DNA of 64,000 nucleotides. Source: Apteryx mantelli. Taxonomy: Eukaryota; Chordata; Aves; Apterygiformes; Apterygidae. Every line of letters begins with the position of its first letter. Within the stretch, counting starts at the first letter, position 1. This document shows, piece after piece, positions 1 through 12,600 of the stretch. Position numbers and translations under genes: made by a program. The stretch spans positions 20,542,001-20,606,000 of the forward strand of contig NC_089981.1 in the NCBI RefSeq assembly GCF_036417845.1, in the 5' to 3' direction. The notes beneath the pieces were generated by a model. It was not told the origin of the DNA. It searched no databases and saw only the letters and a program-made list of their open reading frames with translations.

Positions 1-195
1 TAAGGAAAACTGTGGTGATCGCTGCTCAGGTAGAAACACCAACACCGGCACGCAAAGATGGGGAGTCCTGGGATGTTCAAAGCAAAGAAGCACACTTGGG
101 CCTCCTCCACCCCACTTAGAGAGCGTGAATTTGGGGACAGGATGAGGTGGGCTGCTCTTTGGTGCTTCACTGCCCCAACTCCAAGCACTGCATAC

Positions 196-231
196 CTCAT
201 CGATGAAAGAACCGCTTTTGTTTCTGTATGG
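196..231 (-). CDS. Possible ANO9 3' coding exon (weak)
   Basis: On the minus strand a good acceptor (CTCTCTTTGCAG) precedes a 36-nt segment in the correct phase, encoding HTETKAVLSSM, followed by a GTATGC donor. If the donor is not used, the frame stays open to the window edge. Neither reading resembles the mammalian ANO9 tail (which ends STDV), so this is a splice-signal guess. The true last exon may lie left of position 1. Confidence 0.2.
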
Positions 232-520
232 CTGCAAAGAGAGGCCGTGACCAGCTCCCCACAGCAACCTCCTGTGGGGCTCAGCCTCAGTGGGGCCTGC
301 TGAACTTGAATGGAGGTTGATGGAGCGGCTTTTGAGAGGGCATGAACTCACAGCCCTGCACTTCTGCCTCCCCATGGAGGGACCCCCGGGGCAGCAGTGG
401 TGTTTGTCTGATCATGGGGCTTTGGAGTGAACTGATTTTTCCAGCCAGTCAGGTCTCCTGCTGGAGACAGTGCCGCCTCTGAGGACAGCAGCCCCTGGGA
501 CCTTCTCAGGTATCACCTAC

Positions 521-633
521 CTCAGTTCTTTCTGAAGGTTTTTGTGTTTTTCATCCAGAATATCATTCTTAACTGATTGGGGGACATCGGGGACATACCA
601 GGCTGCAACTAGCTTGACGCACAGAGCCACGTG
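521..633 (-). CDS. ANO9: ANO9 exon, TM10 end and start of C-terminal tail
   Basis: The exon encodes [20 protein letters not shown] then [17 protein letters not shown] with two bases of an Arg codon. It matches HVALCIKLIAAWFVPDIPQSVKN. Donor GTAGGT follows, so at least one more exon is expected. Confidence 0.94.
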
Positions 634-3600
634 CTGCAAAAAGGAAACAGAGCCACCGTGGGCAGTGAGAGCTGTTGCCAGGAGATGCGAGCAGGGATTG
701 CTGGCCCAGCCGCTCTTAGCCAAAGGCAGGAACTCCCCAGGCCTGTTAACGTGGCCCATGTAAGTGGCATGGACCCAGCCCATTTCCCAGTGCTGCTGTC
801 CCCTCGTTTGTCCCAGCCTCCTCTTCTTCCTCCTCCCTCCTTTCCTCTGTCCACAAGCAGCTCCTGTAGCACTCACCTCAAAGAGGATGAGGAAGGCAAG
901 CCGGGCTGCAAACACATGCCAAAACTGGACTGTGTAGCTGTAGTCATCAGTGTTCCTGTAATCTCGGTACCTGCAGCACAGCCTCGTCAGTGCCAGCCCA
1001 GCCTCCCCTCACACCAGGTATCACACCCTGCCTGAGCTCCCTGCAGCCAGGCTCCACGGGGGTTGGAGAGAAGCCCCGGTGCTGAGCTCCCTCTTAACAG
1101 AGGTGGCTTCCTCCACAGTCCCCTCCTTCCTCCAAGCCCTGCTCTGCAGCCTGGCTGCTCACCGTTTGCGGGCTGGATGCCACAGTGAGGGGCTGGGGTG
1201 GGGGATGCTACAGAGCAACAGCTCAGAGCTGCTCTTACCTGCACTCGCTGATCTCATGCCTAATCAAGTCTGGCAGCTTCATGTGTGGCTCATAGTCCTG
1301 GGTGCGGAAGATGGAGAGGCTGTAGTTGACGTAGCCTGTTAAGCAGCTGTGAGGGGAGAAACAGCATATCCGTGCACATCAGCCCAGTGGTGAGGTGAGG
1401 GCTCCTGGTTCTTTGCTACACTGGGAGTGTGTGGGATGCCCTAACTGAAAGCTATCGCTCTTTGATCTTTCTTAGGAGTGGAGAGAAAGGCCCCAGCCTG
1501 ATTGCTACAAAGCCTGTCTTCCTGCAGCTTTTGTTTTTAAGATCGCCCTCGTGTGTGCGTTCTCAGGTCGCTGTTAGTATGGATGAGCGCAGACTGTAGC
1601 TTCCCTTTTTGGGGGAAGCCAGCACCCATCTGGGTCTCTCTCTCCCCTACCTAGCCTCTCATTTTCACATAACCTGGGAGGACCTAAAACCCCTGAGACT
1701 TTTATCCAGTTTGATTGAAATTGGCCAGTCAGAAGCTATTGGGGAAGAGGGTGAGGGCAGGAGAGAGCGTGGGCAGGCACCCAAGCAACAGCAGCTGAAA
1801 GTCCTTCCTGTAGCTCTCCAAAGTTGCACAGTGAGTCTGCTCTTTCCATTCAGGGGTACCAATCACCCACCGCAGCCTGCTCTCCCACAGTCCCACACTG
1901 GCCTCCGAGTGCCACAGCGATGAGGTGAACAGAAGGCTGGCTGGGGTGCTGAAGATGGTGACACCTGGAAAACTCTTCTCTGCTCTCCTTTCCCCCCACC
2001 CTGCCATGGGAGACTGCTCAGCAGCCTTGGACTCCTGCACCAGTGGCGCTGAGGCAGGCCAAGATGCTGCGGGCAGGGCTCCGGGTGGGAGCGAGCAGCT
2101 GATTGGTGGCACTCACTCGATGTTAGTGCTGTTTTCCATGCTGCAGGGGCCGTATGTGTACTTGTAGACCTGCATGGGAATGAAGTCGGATGTGATGGCG
2201 ATCACCAGTCCATTGCCAATGACAGCCAAGATGCCGATGGCCTCCAGGACCTGCAGCCAGATTCCTGTGAGAGAAGAGCAGTCAGGGAGGCCCCCTGCCA
2301 CCATCCCCGTGCCACTGCTCTAAGGCTACAAACCAAGCCCCAACTCAGGGACAGGTTTGTCATGGCCAAAGAGGACTGACTCAAGGAAGGAGAGCTTCCA
2401 GCTGCCCCTCAGCCTCTGCAGGGGCTGAAATAGCTTCTCCTTCTCCAGTCCATGGTTCTTCCTGTGCTCTGCTACCTCCATGGTCAAGTACTACCAGGCC
2501 CTGGCAAAGGAAGGCTCAAGAGCCCCACGCTGGGGAAGGGACTTAATGCCAGCATATTCTGTGGCAAGCAGCTGCACTGGTGGGGGAGAGTGCTCCTTGG
2601 GCCCCATCTCACCGATATCTTTGGCCTTTCTGGGCACTATGCGCCGGTACAACTGTATCATCTTGATGGCGTCCAGGCGGATCTCGAAGAGGTTGTTGAT
2701 GAATGCCAGCAGTGGGGCGAGTGGAAAGGCAGCAACAAAAATGGTGGTGAAGCTGTACTGGATCACTGTGGAAGGAGAAAATGCCAGGTGCTGGCATGGA
2801 GCCAGAGCAGAGGGACATCCTGCAGTGGCCTGACTGCTGTCTGAATTTGTGTTTTGTGACTCTTTGGTGTGCCAGAGCTCTTGGAGTGGGGCTGGGCATG
2901 GATCTCCGTCCCAAAGCTCTCTCTTCCCTATACATGGGACTGGGGTGGTGCCAGGCCAGTTTTTTCACACCCTCCGTTCAACATGGGAGGATGTTCCCAT
3001 ACTGGCAGCCATGACAGCTTCCTCTCCCTCTCCCATGGCTGGTGGGACTAATGGGTAGGGACTGTTACCTGCACCACTCCTAGTCCTCTCCATCCCACAA
3101 GGCTCACGTGGAGCTCTAGGCCTTGCTGGCTCCCCTTGGCATGAGCAAAGGCTCCCCTCACACCTGCCCCCAGTATCAGGCTCCCTGTTATCAGGATCCC
3201 CCAGCCAAAGAAGGCACTCCTGTACCTGCAGCTGGTGCCCTCTGGGCAGCATCCAGTGTCCCTCCTCACTTGCCCCACATACCCATCTCCAAGAACTCGT
3301 CAAACAAGCTGAAGACGTTGACTTCATTGAGCTCATAGTTGCTCAGCCACAGCTTTTTGCAGGGGTCCTCGGCCTCCTCTTCCTCCCCCAACACCCTGTT
3401 TCTTTTCTTGGGGAGCTTCTGCCTCTTGCGTAGCTTGTAGGTTAGCCAGCTGCAAAAGGAAGGAGCATGTGGGTGGAGGGCCAGGGTGCTGGTTAAGCCA
3501 TGCTGCCAGTCTCCCTCCCTCCTTTCCCCCCAGATCTGAGAGACACATGATTACTCTCCAATGTGAGCCACACAGGGCCACAGCTAGGGAGCAGCTGGTG

Positions 3601-6600
3601 GGTCATAACGTCATGGGAAGGCCCATCCAGCCTGGTGCAATGTCATAGGCAGGTCCTGAGAGCTGCCTGACACCTGGGGCATCCCTGTCCAGCAGATGCC
3701 TGGCCTTTGAATGGGTCTCCACTCTGATACCACTGTTGTACTCAGGCCGGTCAGCTGTATGAGTTGGTTTGAGCTGTACTACAGCAGCACGAGTAGCAAT
3801 GGTGCTGCGTGCGGCGGTGGTGCTAGCAGGCTCCCTGGGGACATGGTATCATGCCTACTCTCTGGTGCAGTGCCTAATACTGGTTCTTCTTGGAACAGTT
3901 TGTTCTGCTGCCTGCAGAGGACAGAAGGGCTGAACTGCTAGCAGTGACAGCCCTTGAGACCTGAGACAGGGGAGAAAAGCAAACACTGGGTCCAAGGGCT
4001 GGGATTACTCCCTGTAAGAGCAGAGAAGCCATGCTGCATGCACAGGAGCACCCAGAGAGCACTCCATGGGCTGGAGGAACGCTTACGGGACCAGGTACTC
4101 CACGAAGTTGCTGATGGTCTGCTTGAGTGTCATGATGATGGCCATCTGGATGAAGAGGTCGGTGATGCAGCCGCTGGGGTGGCACTGCAAAGGGACAAGG
4201 GGAGAGGAGTGGCACACTGCAAGTGAACAGCCTGGCCTGAGGGGCTGTTTGGCAAAGGCAGGCTCTATAGGAGGGAGCTGAAGCTTGGCAGAGCCTTGCT
4301 GGGCAGTGGGGAAAGGCAGGGTAGGGGCCTGTGATGTGGAGTCAGAGAGCACTGTGGCAAGTCCCTCACCTCCTCCAGTCTCCACTTGCCAGCGATGCGC
4401 ACGTAATTTCCTGGGTGGCCATTGATCCTGAGCAGAGAAGCAACAACAGTGATATCTGCTGAACCCCACTGTTGACCCCCTCTTTGGGTGAACGTCCAGC
4501 TGCAGAATGGTGGGCACCATCCTCTGACTACCAGCAGAGACAAGGAGCTTCCCCCACCTGCTGTGCCCTTAGGTAAAAGCTGTGGCCCTGCTGGTGTCCC
4601 ACCAGTTCAGGCTGGTCAGAAAGGGGCTCCGGAGTGGTCATGCCCCCCCCCCCCCCACTTCTGCCAGCTGTCCTGGACATTGTGCCCTAGCTGCAAGGGT
4701 AGAGGGGCTGGGCTGTCCTGGCATGGAGAGCCTCCAAGGCTGGTGCTTCCTTTCCCTGGAGAGAGCCAGAGATGCGTGCCCTGACTCTGGTCTCCCCTCT
4801 GCCAGACGTCACTCACCGCCCCAGGAAGAAGGCAATGTAGATGAGTGAAGAGAAGTTTGTGAAGAACTGGAAGGTGAAGATCTTCACGGTGAAGTTGTTC
4901 TCACGCTGGGAGAAGGTCCGTGGTTTCTCTGGGGATAGGAGCAGAGCCCAGGGGCTTCATCACACAGCAGTGAGACCTTGGCCTGCTCCCCCCCTGGGGC
5001 CCCCATGGCAGCTCTCTGGAGGTTGGAAAGGTGTCTCTGCCTCCTGCAGAGCCCTCCCTGGCCCTTCACCTGAGCTCATCCTGCCAGGAGCCCTTTGAGG
5101 GGAGTGAGCCCAGCTCAGCAAAGAGCCACCTTAGAGCCAAGAGCTGGGGCAGGAGGAGACCCTCAGCTGGGAGAGAGACCATTTAGTCAGCTCTCCAGCA
5201 GCTGCAATAGCTTTGTACTTGCACTAGGGCTCAGCCCCGTAGGCTGGCTGCCCCTCTGAAGCATAAAGTGGCTGGGGAGCCAGGTGGCAGCACGTGAACC
5301 TCAAATGAGCTTGCAAGGTATACGTGCTGGACAGCTGCTGGCCTCCCAACAGGGACCTGCGTGGCAGGAGCTGCCTGGTAGATGTTTTGCAGGGGCGGAG
5401 GAAGGGAAGGGGCCAGAAATCTGGCTGCATTTGGGGACCAGGTGCTGCAGCCCCCAGGTACCGCTGGACAGCTCAGTGCCATGGAGTGTGGATGCAGGAA
5501 GGAGGCAGCCCCAGGTTTCCCTTACCCAGGTCACAGAGATAGAGGGCCACACGCCTGTTGACCTGCAGGAGAGAGGTGTAAAATGAGAGGGGAGGGTTGA
5601 TGGCAGGAGAGCAAGGAGAAGGCCTGCTGTTCCCCCTGCATCGTGCTCCATACCTTGGTCATGATGACAATGGTGATGTAGTGTAGCACGGCCCCTGTCA
5701 TCACTGCCACTGTGTCGGCCTGCTCCCGGATGAACTCAAAGGTGCTCTGGGTGAAGAGAGCCTTTGCCATCACCCGGTAAATGACCAGCGCATGGGCGAT
5801 GCCGATCAGCACGGCAATCTGTGGAGAATGAGGGGAGTAAGGTGGCAAAAGGCTGTGCATGGTGGGCAAGTGCCCCCTTGTGCTGCGGCAGGGCAGTGAG
5901 GAGGACTGAGGACCACCAGCCCTTCAATCACCACGGCACTGTTCACCAGAGTTCATTTGGTCACGGCCTCAAATACAAGCCAGTGCTCTTTGGGAGAGCA
6001 TCATCCCCATTAGAGGCTCATAGTGTGGACGTTTCCATCTGAACTACTTGTCTAGACTCTTTCCATTGTCCCACAGGGAGAAACAAGTGTCTAGGGGACA
6101 TTTTGCCTCTTCCTACCCTCTGTACATCATGGTGCAGGCCCTGGCGTGCTGCTCTGGCCTTGATCCTCACTGCCCTCCACTGCAAGAGCAGAGTCTTTGG
6201 CCCAGATCCGTAAAGGGCTGTTGGCCTCTACCATCAGTTCAGCAGGGCATGAGGCACCCAGATCCTTGTGATGGGCATAGATCTGCTCTAACAACCCGGT
6301 TTCTACCTTTGCCCCAGCAATAGGGCGCCCTGCTCCGAGGCCCTTTTCCTGCAGCAGAGCAAGCAGGAAAGAAGGTAGCCTTACGTGTCCTTCGACCAGA
6401 ACTTCCTATGGTCATCCCACAAGCACAGCCACACAAACCAACTCTCAGGGCATGGTCTGGGGTGATGCACCCAACTGGCAGGACATCTGAGTAAGGCATG
6501 TACCATGACCAGAACCAAGAGAAGTATGATGGTGCTGCGGAAGTAAGAGTGCTGGTACCGCTGGGGTTCGTGCAGGGGATTATTGATCAGCTCCATAGCC

Positions 6601-9600
6601 AGTTCCTCCTAAAAAAATGGGGAAGATACAATCCATCAGAGCCATGCCTAAGTAGTGGCAAGCCAAAGGGTGGTTGTGCCAATGGAGATACAGCACGAGC
6701 AGGGCCAGAGGAGGACAGGGTCCTTGATAAGTGTTTGGCTGGCAGAGGTGTCCCAGCAGGAACAGACTCTGGCAATGACAACTGGTGTATGGTTGCACGT
6801 ACAGGTGCACTGCAAAGAGACCCAAGCACCTGAACTTCCTGGCAGGAGAGACAGCCACTTACGGGGCTACCCTGAGTGTTACATCAAGAAAGGCTCCCTG
6901 CCCCATGCCCTTCTCTTCTGAAAAGCCAACTGAGTCTGGGACACCATCTGGGAAGCAGTGCCCATCTCCCCATGGACTGATTGCTGCCTCTCTCCTCTGC
7001 GAAAGCCATTAACCCCTCATCATTTTGTCAACTGGCCATCCAGCAGATACCTCTCAGGTCTGAATTAATGAAAAATGTAACTGACATTTTTCCATGCAGG
7101 GGCTGCTACCCCCTTTGGGAAGTAGCTTGCAGGGATGAGCTCCCAAGGCAGGGCAAGGCAAGGCAAGCCAAGCTAACCCACAATGGCATGGCTGGTCCTG
7201 ATTAAGTTCAAGCCCTTGTGCAGGTGGAGAGGTGACTAGCAATGGCAAGAGGTGACTAGCATCTGCTCCACTCTCTGGAGGGGTCTGGTCTGTCTCTCCC
7301 AAGACTGTCAAGGGAGCCAGGGGCTGACTTTGCCCCTTGTTTATGGGCATCCATTAGATGTCCACATCCAGAGAGATGGGCAGGGGGTGCCTGTGCTGTG
7401 TCTCTTCTGTAGGTCCTGCCCTGAAAGAGAAAAGCACTAAGCAGGAAAGATGACATCCTCACCTCATCGTCATCCCACCTGTACAGGTCCCAGGTGTTGA
7501 CCACGGTGGCCCTCTGTCTCTTCCACAGCTCCAGGAACACAGTGGCTGCAGATGGAAGAAGGGAGTGCTATAATGCTCAGAGTTAGCTCCAGAAAACAAG
7601 TTGCCCCTCCATCCCACAAAGTGGGTCAGACAGCCACGTTACCGTCCAACCTGAGGGCAAATGAACCTGGACCACCCTTGGCCCGTGAAGGAGAGGCTGC
7701 TGACAGCTCTTAACTGCTGCAGCAACTCAGGGTGTGGATCCCAAGTGGGGCTGGCTGGACATACAGACGCAAGGGCTGGTTTTCTCGATAGTGCAGGCTG
7801 GGATAGCACACGCTCACCAGCACTCTGGGGCAGCCACCTCTGCATCTCAGTGACCAGGAAAATACCCAAGATGGGCAGCAACCAGCGCTCAGCCTGGTGT
7901 GGGGAGAGGGATGGAGATACATGGGTGAGTTTATACTGGGACTCAAGCCACCCCTAGCGACTGTAGAGGCTTGGCATAAACTGGAGTAAGCACCAGGCCT
8001 GTTCTGCTGTGGTGGGTGTGACTACATGGAACCAGCCAGCCAGATTATTCTGGATTAGTGAAAAATATGCCTTTACAGTGGAATACTTTAGCACTGCACC
8101 CCAGTATGGCTATGTCTCTGTGGATCCATTTGCAGCCACACCTTCTGTTATTCTGGATTAACCTTCCTGAGTTTATCCCCATGTAAACAGGCCCATAGCA
8201 ACACCCAAGACCATGCCCATGACCTGCTTGGACCGCAGCCTCGCAGGTGAAATGCCCAGCCCAAATGCTCATTAGTTATAGTCACAGTAGTGTTTGCAAC
8301 TGAAAGGACTGCAATAAAGCCAAGCGAGATATGTAGCTAATATGGTGATGGGGTCATATCAGATCAGTGGTCTGTTGTGCTTATTCCACAGGAGCTAAGA
8401 GATCATTCAGCAATTGGGAAAGGGTTAATAAGGGATCTGGTGATCCCTCCTTCCCTCAGCTGGAATCACTTATAGGCAGTTGCTAGAAAAGGCTTAAAAA
8501 GCCCCTGAGTAGAGAATGGCCCTCTGGGCTTTGAAGTGTGTGTTGGAGGTTGCAGTCTGCTAGAAGATAGCGAGTCTGTCACCCCTGGCTGAAGGTGCTG
8601 GGGTAGTAGAGGCCTGGTAAAGTGCCATGACTGAGCTCTGGGGGGGATACTCAGGGCTAGCTTTGAACCTCTTGCCCAAAGGACTCCCCTCTTTCTCCTG
8701 CTATTGCTCCTTGTCTGCTCTGCTGCACCCTTCCTTCTCATGTAGTGAGCTGCGCAGCTCTGCTGGGCTGTGGGAAGTGGTCAGTCCCAGGTGAGCCATG
8801 TTGGTGCCCTGCTCTTGTCCACCTGCTCTTCCCCTGTGCCATAGTGGGCTCTTCCCTTTTCCAAGCTCTGTTTACTTGCTACTGAGATGTTGATACCTAC
8901 CCCAGATTGCCATGATCATGGCAAGAAAAACTGTCCCCTCGTTGTCAATCATGTGAGTGACCTGGAGAAGAGGAGATCAAGGAAGAAGGTGACTTGGGGG
9001 CAGCTGGGTGTTGGGGCTGTGGCATCCTGAGATCTGGGGAGAAAGCTCTGTGCTCATACAGTCCATGGACAAACAGGTCTTTTTGCCAACCCAGTCCCAT
9101 AGAGACAGGTAAAGAGGTTGTAGGAGGGGCAAAATGCAAGAAGGTGGTGGGCACTGGAGACTTGTTAGACCGTGGTAAACTTTCCATTGTCCTGGTGGTG
9201 ATGGAGGCCTCATATGGCTATACCTCCTCCTTATTACAGAGGTTAGTGGAGATTTTCTGCATAGTGTAGCCAGCTTTCACAGGTGGCTTTTGTTTCTAGT
9301 GGTGTGAGCACAGCACAAGCTGGAAGCATTTCCCTGTCCTTTGTCCTGAGCCTGTCTCAAGAAGGGAGCTACCTACCTTGGCATAGGTGCAGGTGTCGGA
9401 GAGCTGCCAGAATGGGCACTTCTGATCACAGAGCGGGCACATGATGGTTGTACTGGCTTCACATATCTCCTTGCTAGGGATGAGGGGAAAACAGAAAGCG
9501 AAGGAGAATAACAGTGGCTTGACTTCCACTCAAAGCTGCATGCATAATGAAGGATTGTGAGTGGGATGCATACTTCGCATCTCCAACTGCCTTACCTCAC

Positions 9601-12600
9601 CTGGTTGGAGCCGAAAACTGTAATCCCAATCACAAAGGCCAGCACTCCGACCAGTGCAGCGATTCCCAGCAGGTTGGTGTACCAACCCAGCCAGGCAAAG
9701 TACAGGGCCACCTTCTCACCAAAATAACCCCTGGAAGGAAAAGCTGGAGGTGAGATGTACTTCAGAGCTGGTGGAGGAGTCCATGCTGCTAGATGTCACT
9801 AGAAAACATTCTCAAGGGTCATTCTTCCACCCCTTAAAGGACATCAGGTCCAGGAGGGGAGGGGATCTCTGTATGTCTGGGGATTTGGTCAGGATTTGGA
9901 GACTCAGCCCAAATGAGTAGAGAGGAGCTGGAAAGAACATGAGTGGGCAGCAGGTCCCAGGGGATTGCAGCAGCAGCAGCAGCACATGCAAGGTAATGCC
10001 TAAGGGGAAATAGATGGGTCTCCTTGCATGTGGGCTCTAAGTGACTGCGTGAGGATGCAGCAAAGAGCATTGTGGACATCACTGCAGGGCAGCACAGCAA
10101 AGGCCTGCTCAGAGCACAGCTCCAGCTGAGAGGTGAACGCAGAGTCGAAAACAATGTGAGGCTGTCGTGGCTGTAGAGTTGGCTTGGTCTGTTGTGCCTG
10201 GTATGGGGCATGCTGTCGCATGGGGATTTGGAGAGGCCCATGAGAAGGCTACTCTTGCTCTCAACCAACCTAGTGGTTGAAGCAAACTAAAGGGATGAGT
10301 GGTTTTTGTTTGTTTTTTGCCTTGGTTAATATGCAGTACTTAAAGGGTAGGCCTTCCTCTGAACTTGTTGCCCTGGGCTGTTGCAGAGAGAGCTGCTCTC
10401 ATGCAATGTCCACCTCCACATGATGCAGGCGCGCTCCCAGAAGTGCTGCTTTTGCCCTTCCAATGAAGGGAGCCCAGAGGGAGTAACTCAAGGGGAGAAG
10501 CAATCAGATTAATCATATCCTGGGCAAGAGGGGGTGAGAATGGTTGAGAGACCAAGCTGCAGTCAGTGTCTACAGAACAATTTTAAAAACGCAGGGCTAG
10601 AAGGAAGATTGGGGGCTGTGGGGTATAGTGTGTCTCAAAGCTCTCACCAGACTGACTTCCTTTCTGGTTTCATCTGTCTCCTGCAATTCTTTCACACTTT
10701 ATTCTCTACAATAGCAGCATCTCAGTTTTTCTGGGGTGTGGAAGAGGTTTGGAGGTATAGATAAGATGTGACTCTAGTTACTGACTGACGTACCTGCCTC
10801 CCCTCCTATATTCCAGAGGAAATCACTTTTGACTGGTGGTCAAAAGTGGTGATTGACTCCCTGACCCGTGTAAGAAATTTCATACTTGACCACTTAATCC
10901 CTCCTTGATACAATGGGTCATGATGCATGCTCCATAGAAACAATGATTTATCTGACCCTGCCCACTGAGGAGGCATCAAGACTCCCTACAGCCCCTGCTA
11001 GTCATCTTAAACTATAAGAAACATTTAAGGAAGGGGAATACAACATCTCCATTCTAGTATTCCATCTCCCTAACAGACCCCATTGAAAATGCTACGAAAT
11101 AGCATATTTTTCTTCCCCTCCTCTCACTGGCCTTGGAGAATTAATCAGTGCTCAGTGTGCTGGTGTCCCCTGGTGATGCATCGCCTCTGGTGTGCCACTG
11201 TTGATTTTTTGTTTGTTTTGTTTTGTTTGGGGGGGGTGAGGGGTGAGGGGTCTTGTGCCATGATGATTGCTAGAAGTTCAGAGACTTCTGCCCAAGCTTT
11301 ACACGGGGTGATTGTTTTCAGCACTGCTAGTTTGAAATTTTCTCAGTTACTCTAAATATTTGACCTGTCCTGCCTATATTCTGGTTTGCATTTCTGCCTT
11401 GTCACAAGTTACAGTGGTCACAACTGATCTGCTTTGTGAAGACAAAATCTGCAGAAATGCTATTTTTTTTGGCCTTTCTGTATCACACTTTTCCCCCCCC
11501 CTCTTCCCTTTAGAAATAAGAGCTGTGCTAGTCTGAGTTCTAATATAGGTAGGACATCCCCTTGTTGCCTTTAATGTCCCAAGTTCGGCCTCAGGCCAGA
11601 TATGCTGCACTGATGCTCTCAAACACAGGAATAGAGGGAGTGGGTGGTTTAAAATGAAACAGGCCAATTAAAAAGAGTGCAGATGTGGGGGTTGTTTCAT
11701 ACTGCAAAATTAGCAGATGGAGCTTGGTGCCACAGGATACCCCTTAGGCTAAGAATTTAACAGGCTTCAGAAGAAGTCCAATATGTGTGAGATGAGCCAG
11801 GTTCAAGCTAATGATTTAAAAGAATGCCCAGGAGTCTGGGAAGGGATATAAACCTCTCTGGGTTTCAGGTGGTGGCTTACTGGGACCTCTTGGCTAGATG
11901 GGTCAGCTGTGCCTCTCTGCCTGCATTACCTGATCTTCTCAATTGGCTGTTTACAAAATATATATCTCCATTGAGCCCATTTCTGCTTTAGGAATAAGTT
12001 TTTCTCTTCTTCCTGGAGAGCAGAGAAGTCGGTCAGACACAGGAACAACAGGGCAATCTTAATCCCCAGCCCAGATCCCCAGGCTGCCATCAGGAGACTG
12101 GTCATGCCCTTCATCCACGCACATGCTCACTCAGCCTCAGTTAACCAAAGGTCTCCCCAACCCAGCCTTGTTCCTCTGCCTCTCGTGGCTTTTTCTCTCA
12201 GGCACCTGCATGCTCGCCCTCACCTTGTGCAGTGGAAATGCTGCCTCAAAGACGTTCTTTTTCATCAGGTCATGCAGCTTCTCTGATAGCAGAGCAGAAC
12301 AGGGAAGGTTAGTGAGATGAAGCTTTGGTCTCTCCCCTGCATGCTCCCTGCCAGGCAGAATGGTCCCAAACCTTTTCTGAAGCCTTTGGGGAAAAATGCC
12401 TGGGAAAGGCTGAGCTATTCAAAAGGGATCAGTGATAATCCTTCTGGTTGTGTTACTCTGCTGGGCCGCCGCAGGCTGCGTTGGGCCTGGCTCTGGGAGC
12501 AAGCCAGATAGGCAGGCCCTTAGGGACAGCTAGAGAGCCAGCACCCTGCGCCTATCCTGCTGATGCCTGAGTCCTGGGGTGCCAGTGAGGGGCAAGTTGT

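Larger units (their letters stand above)
634..9376. other. ANO9 introns in the left part of the gene
   Basis: The non-coding pieces longer than 300 bases are 1347-2116, 2265-2612, 2766-3282, 3450-4086, 4428-4816, 4929-5525, 5819-6503, 6609-7462, 7546-8900 and 8962-9376. Apart from a C14 run at 4643-4656 and a short 'gaggtgactagca' duplication near 7230-7260, I see no gene, RNA gene or recognisable transposon. Plus-strand open frames here are reading-frame shadows of GC-rich introns and exons. Confidence 0.6.
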
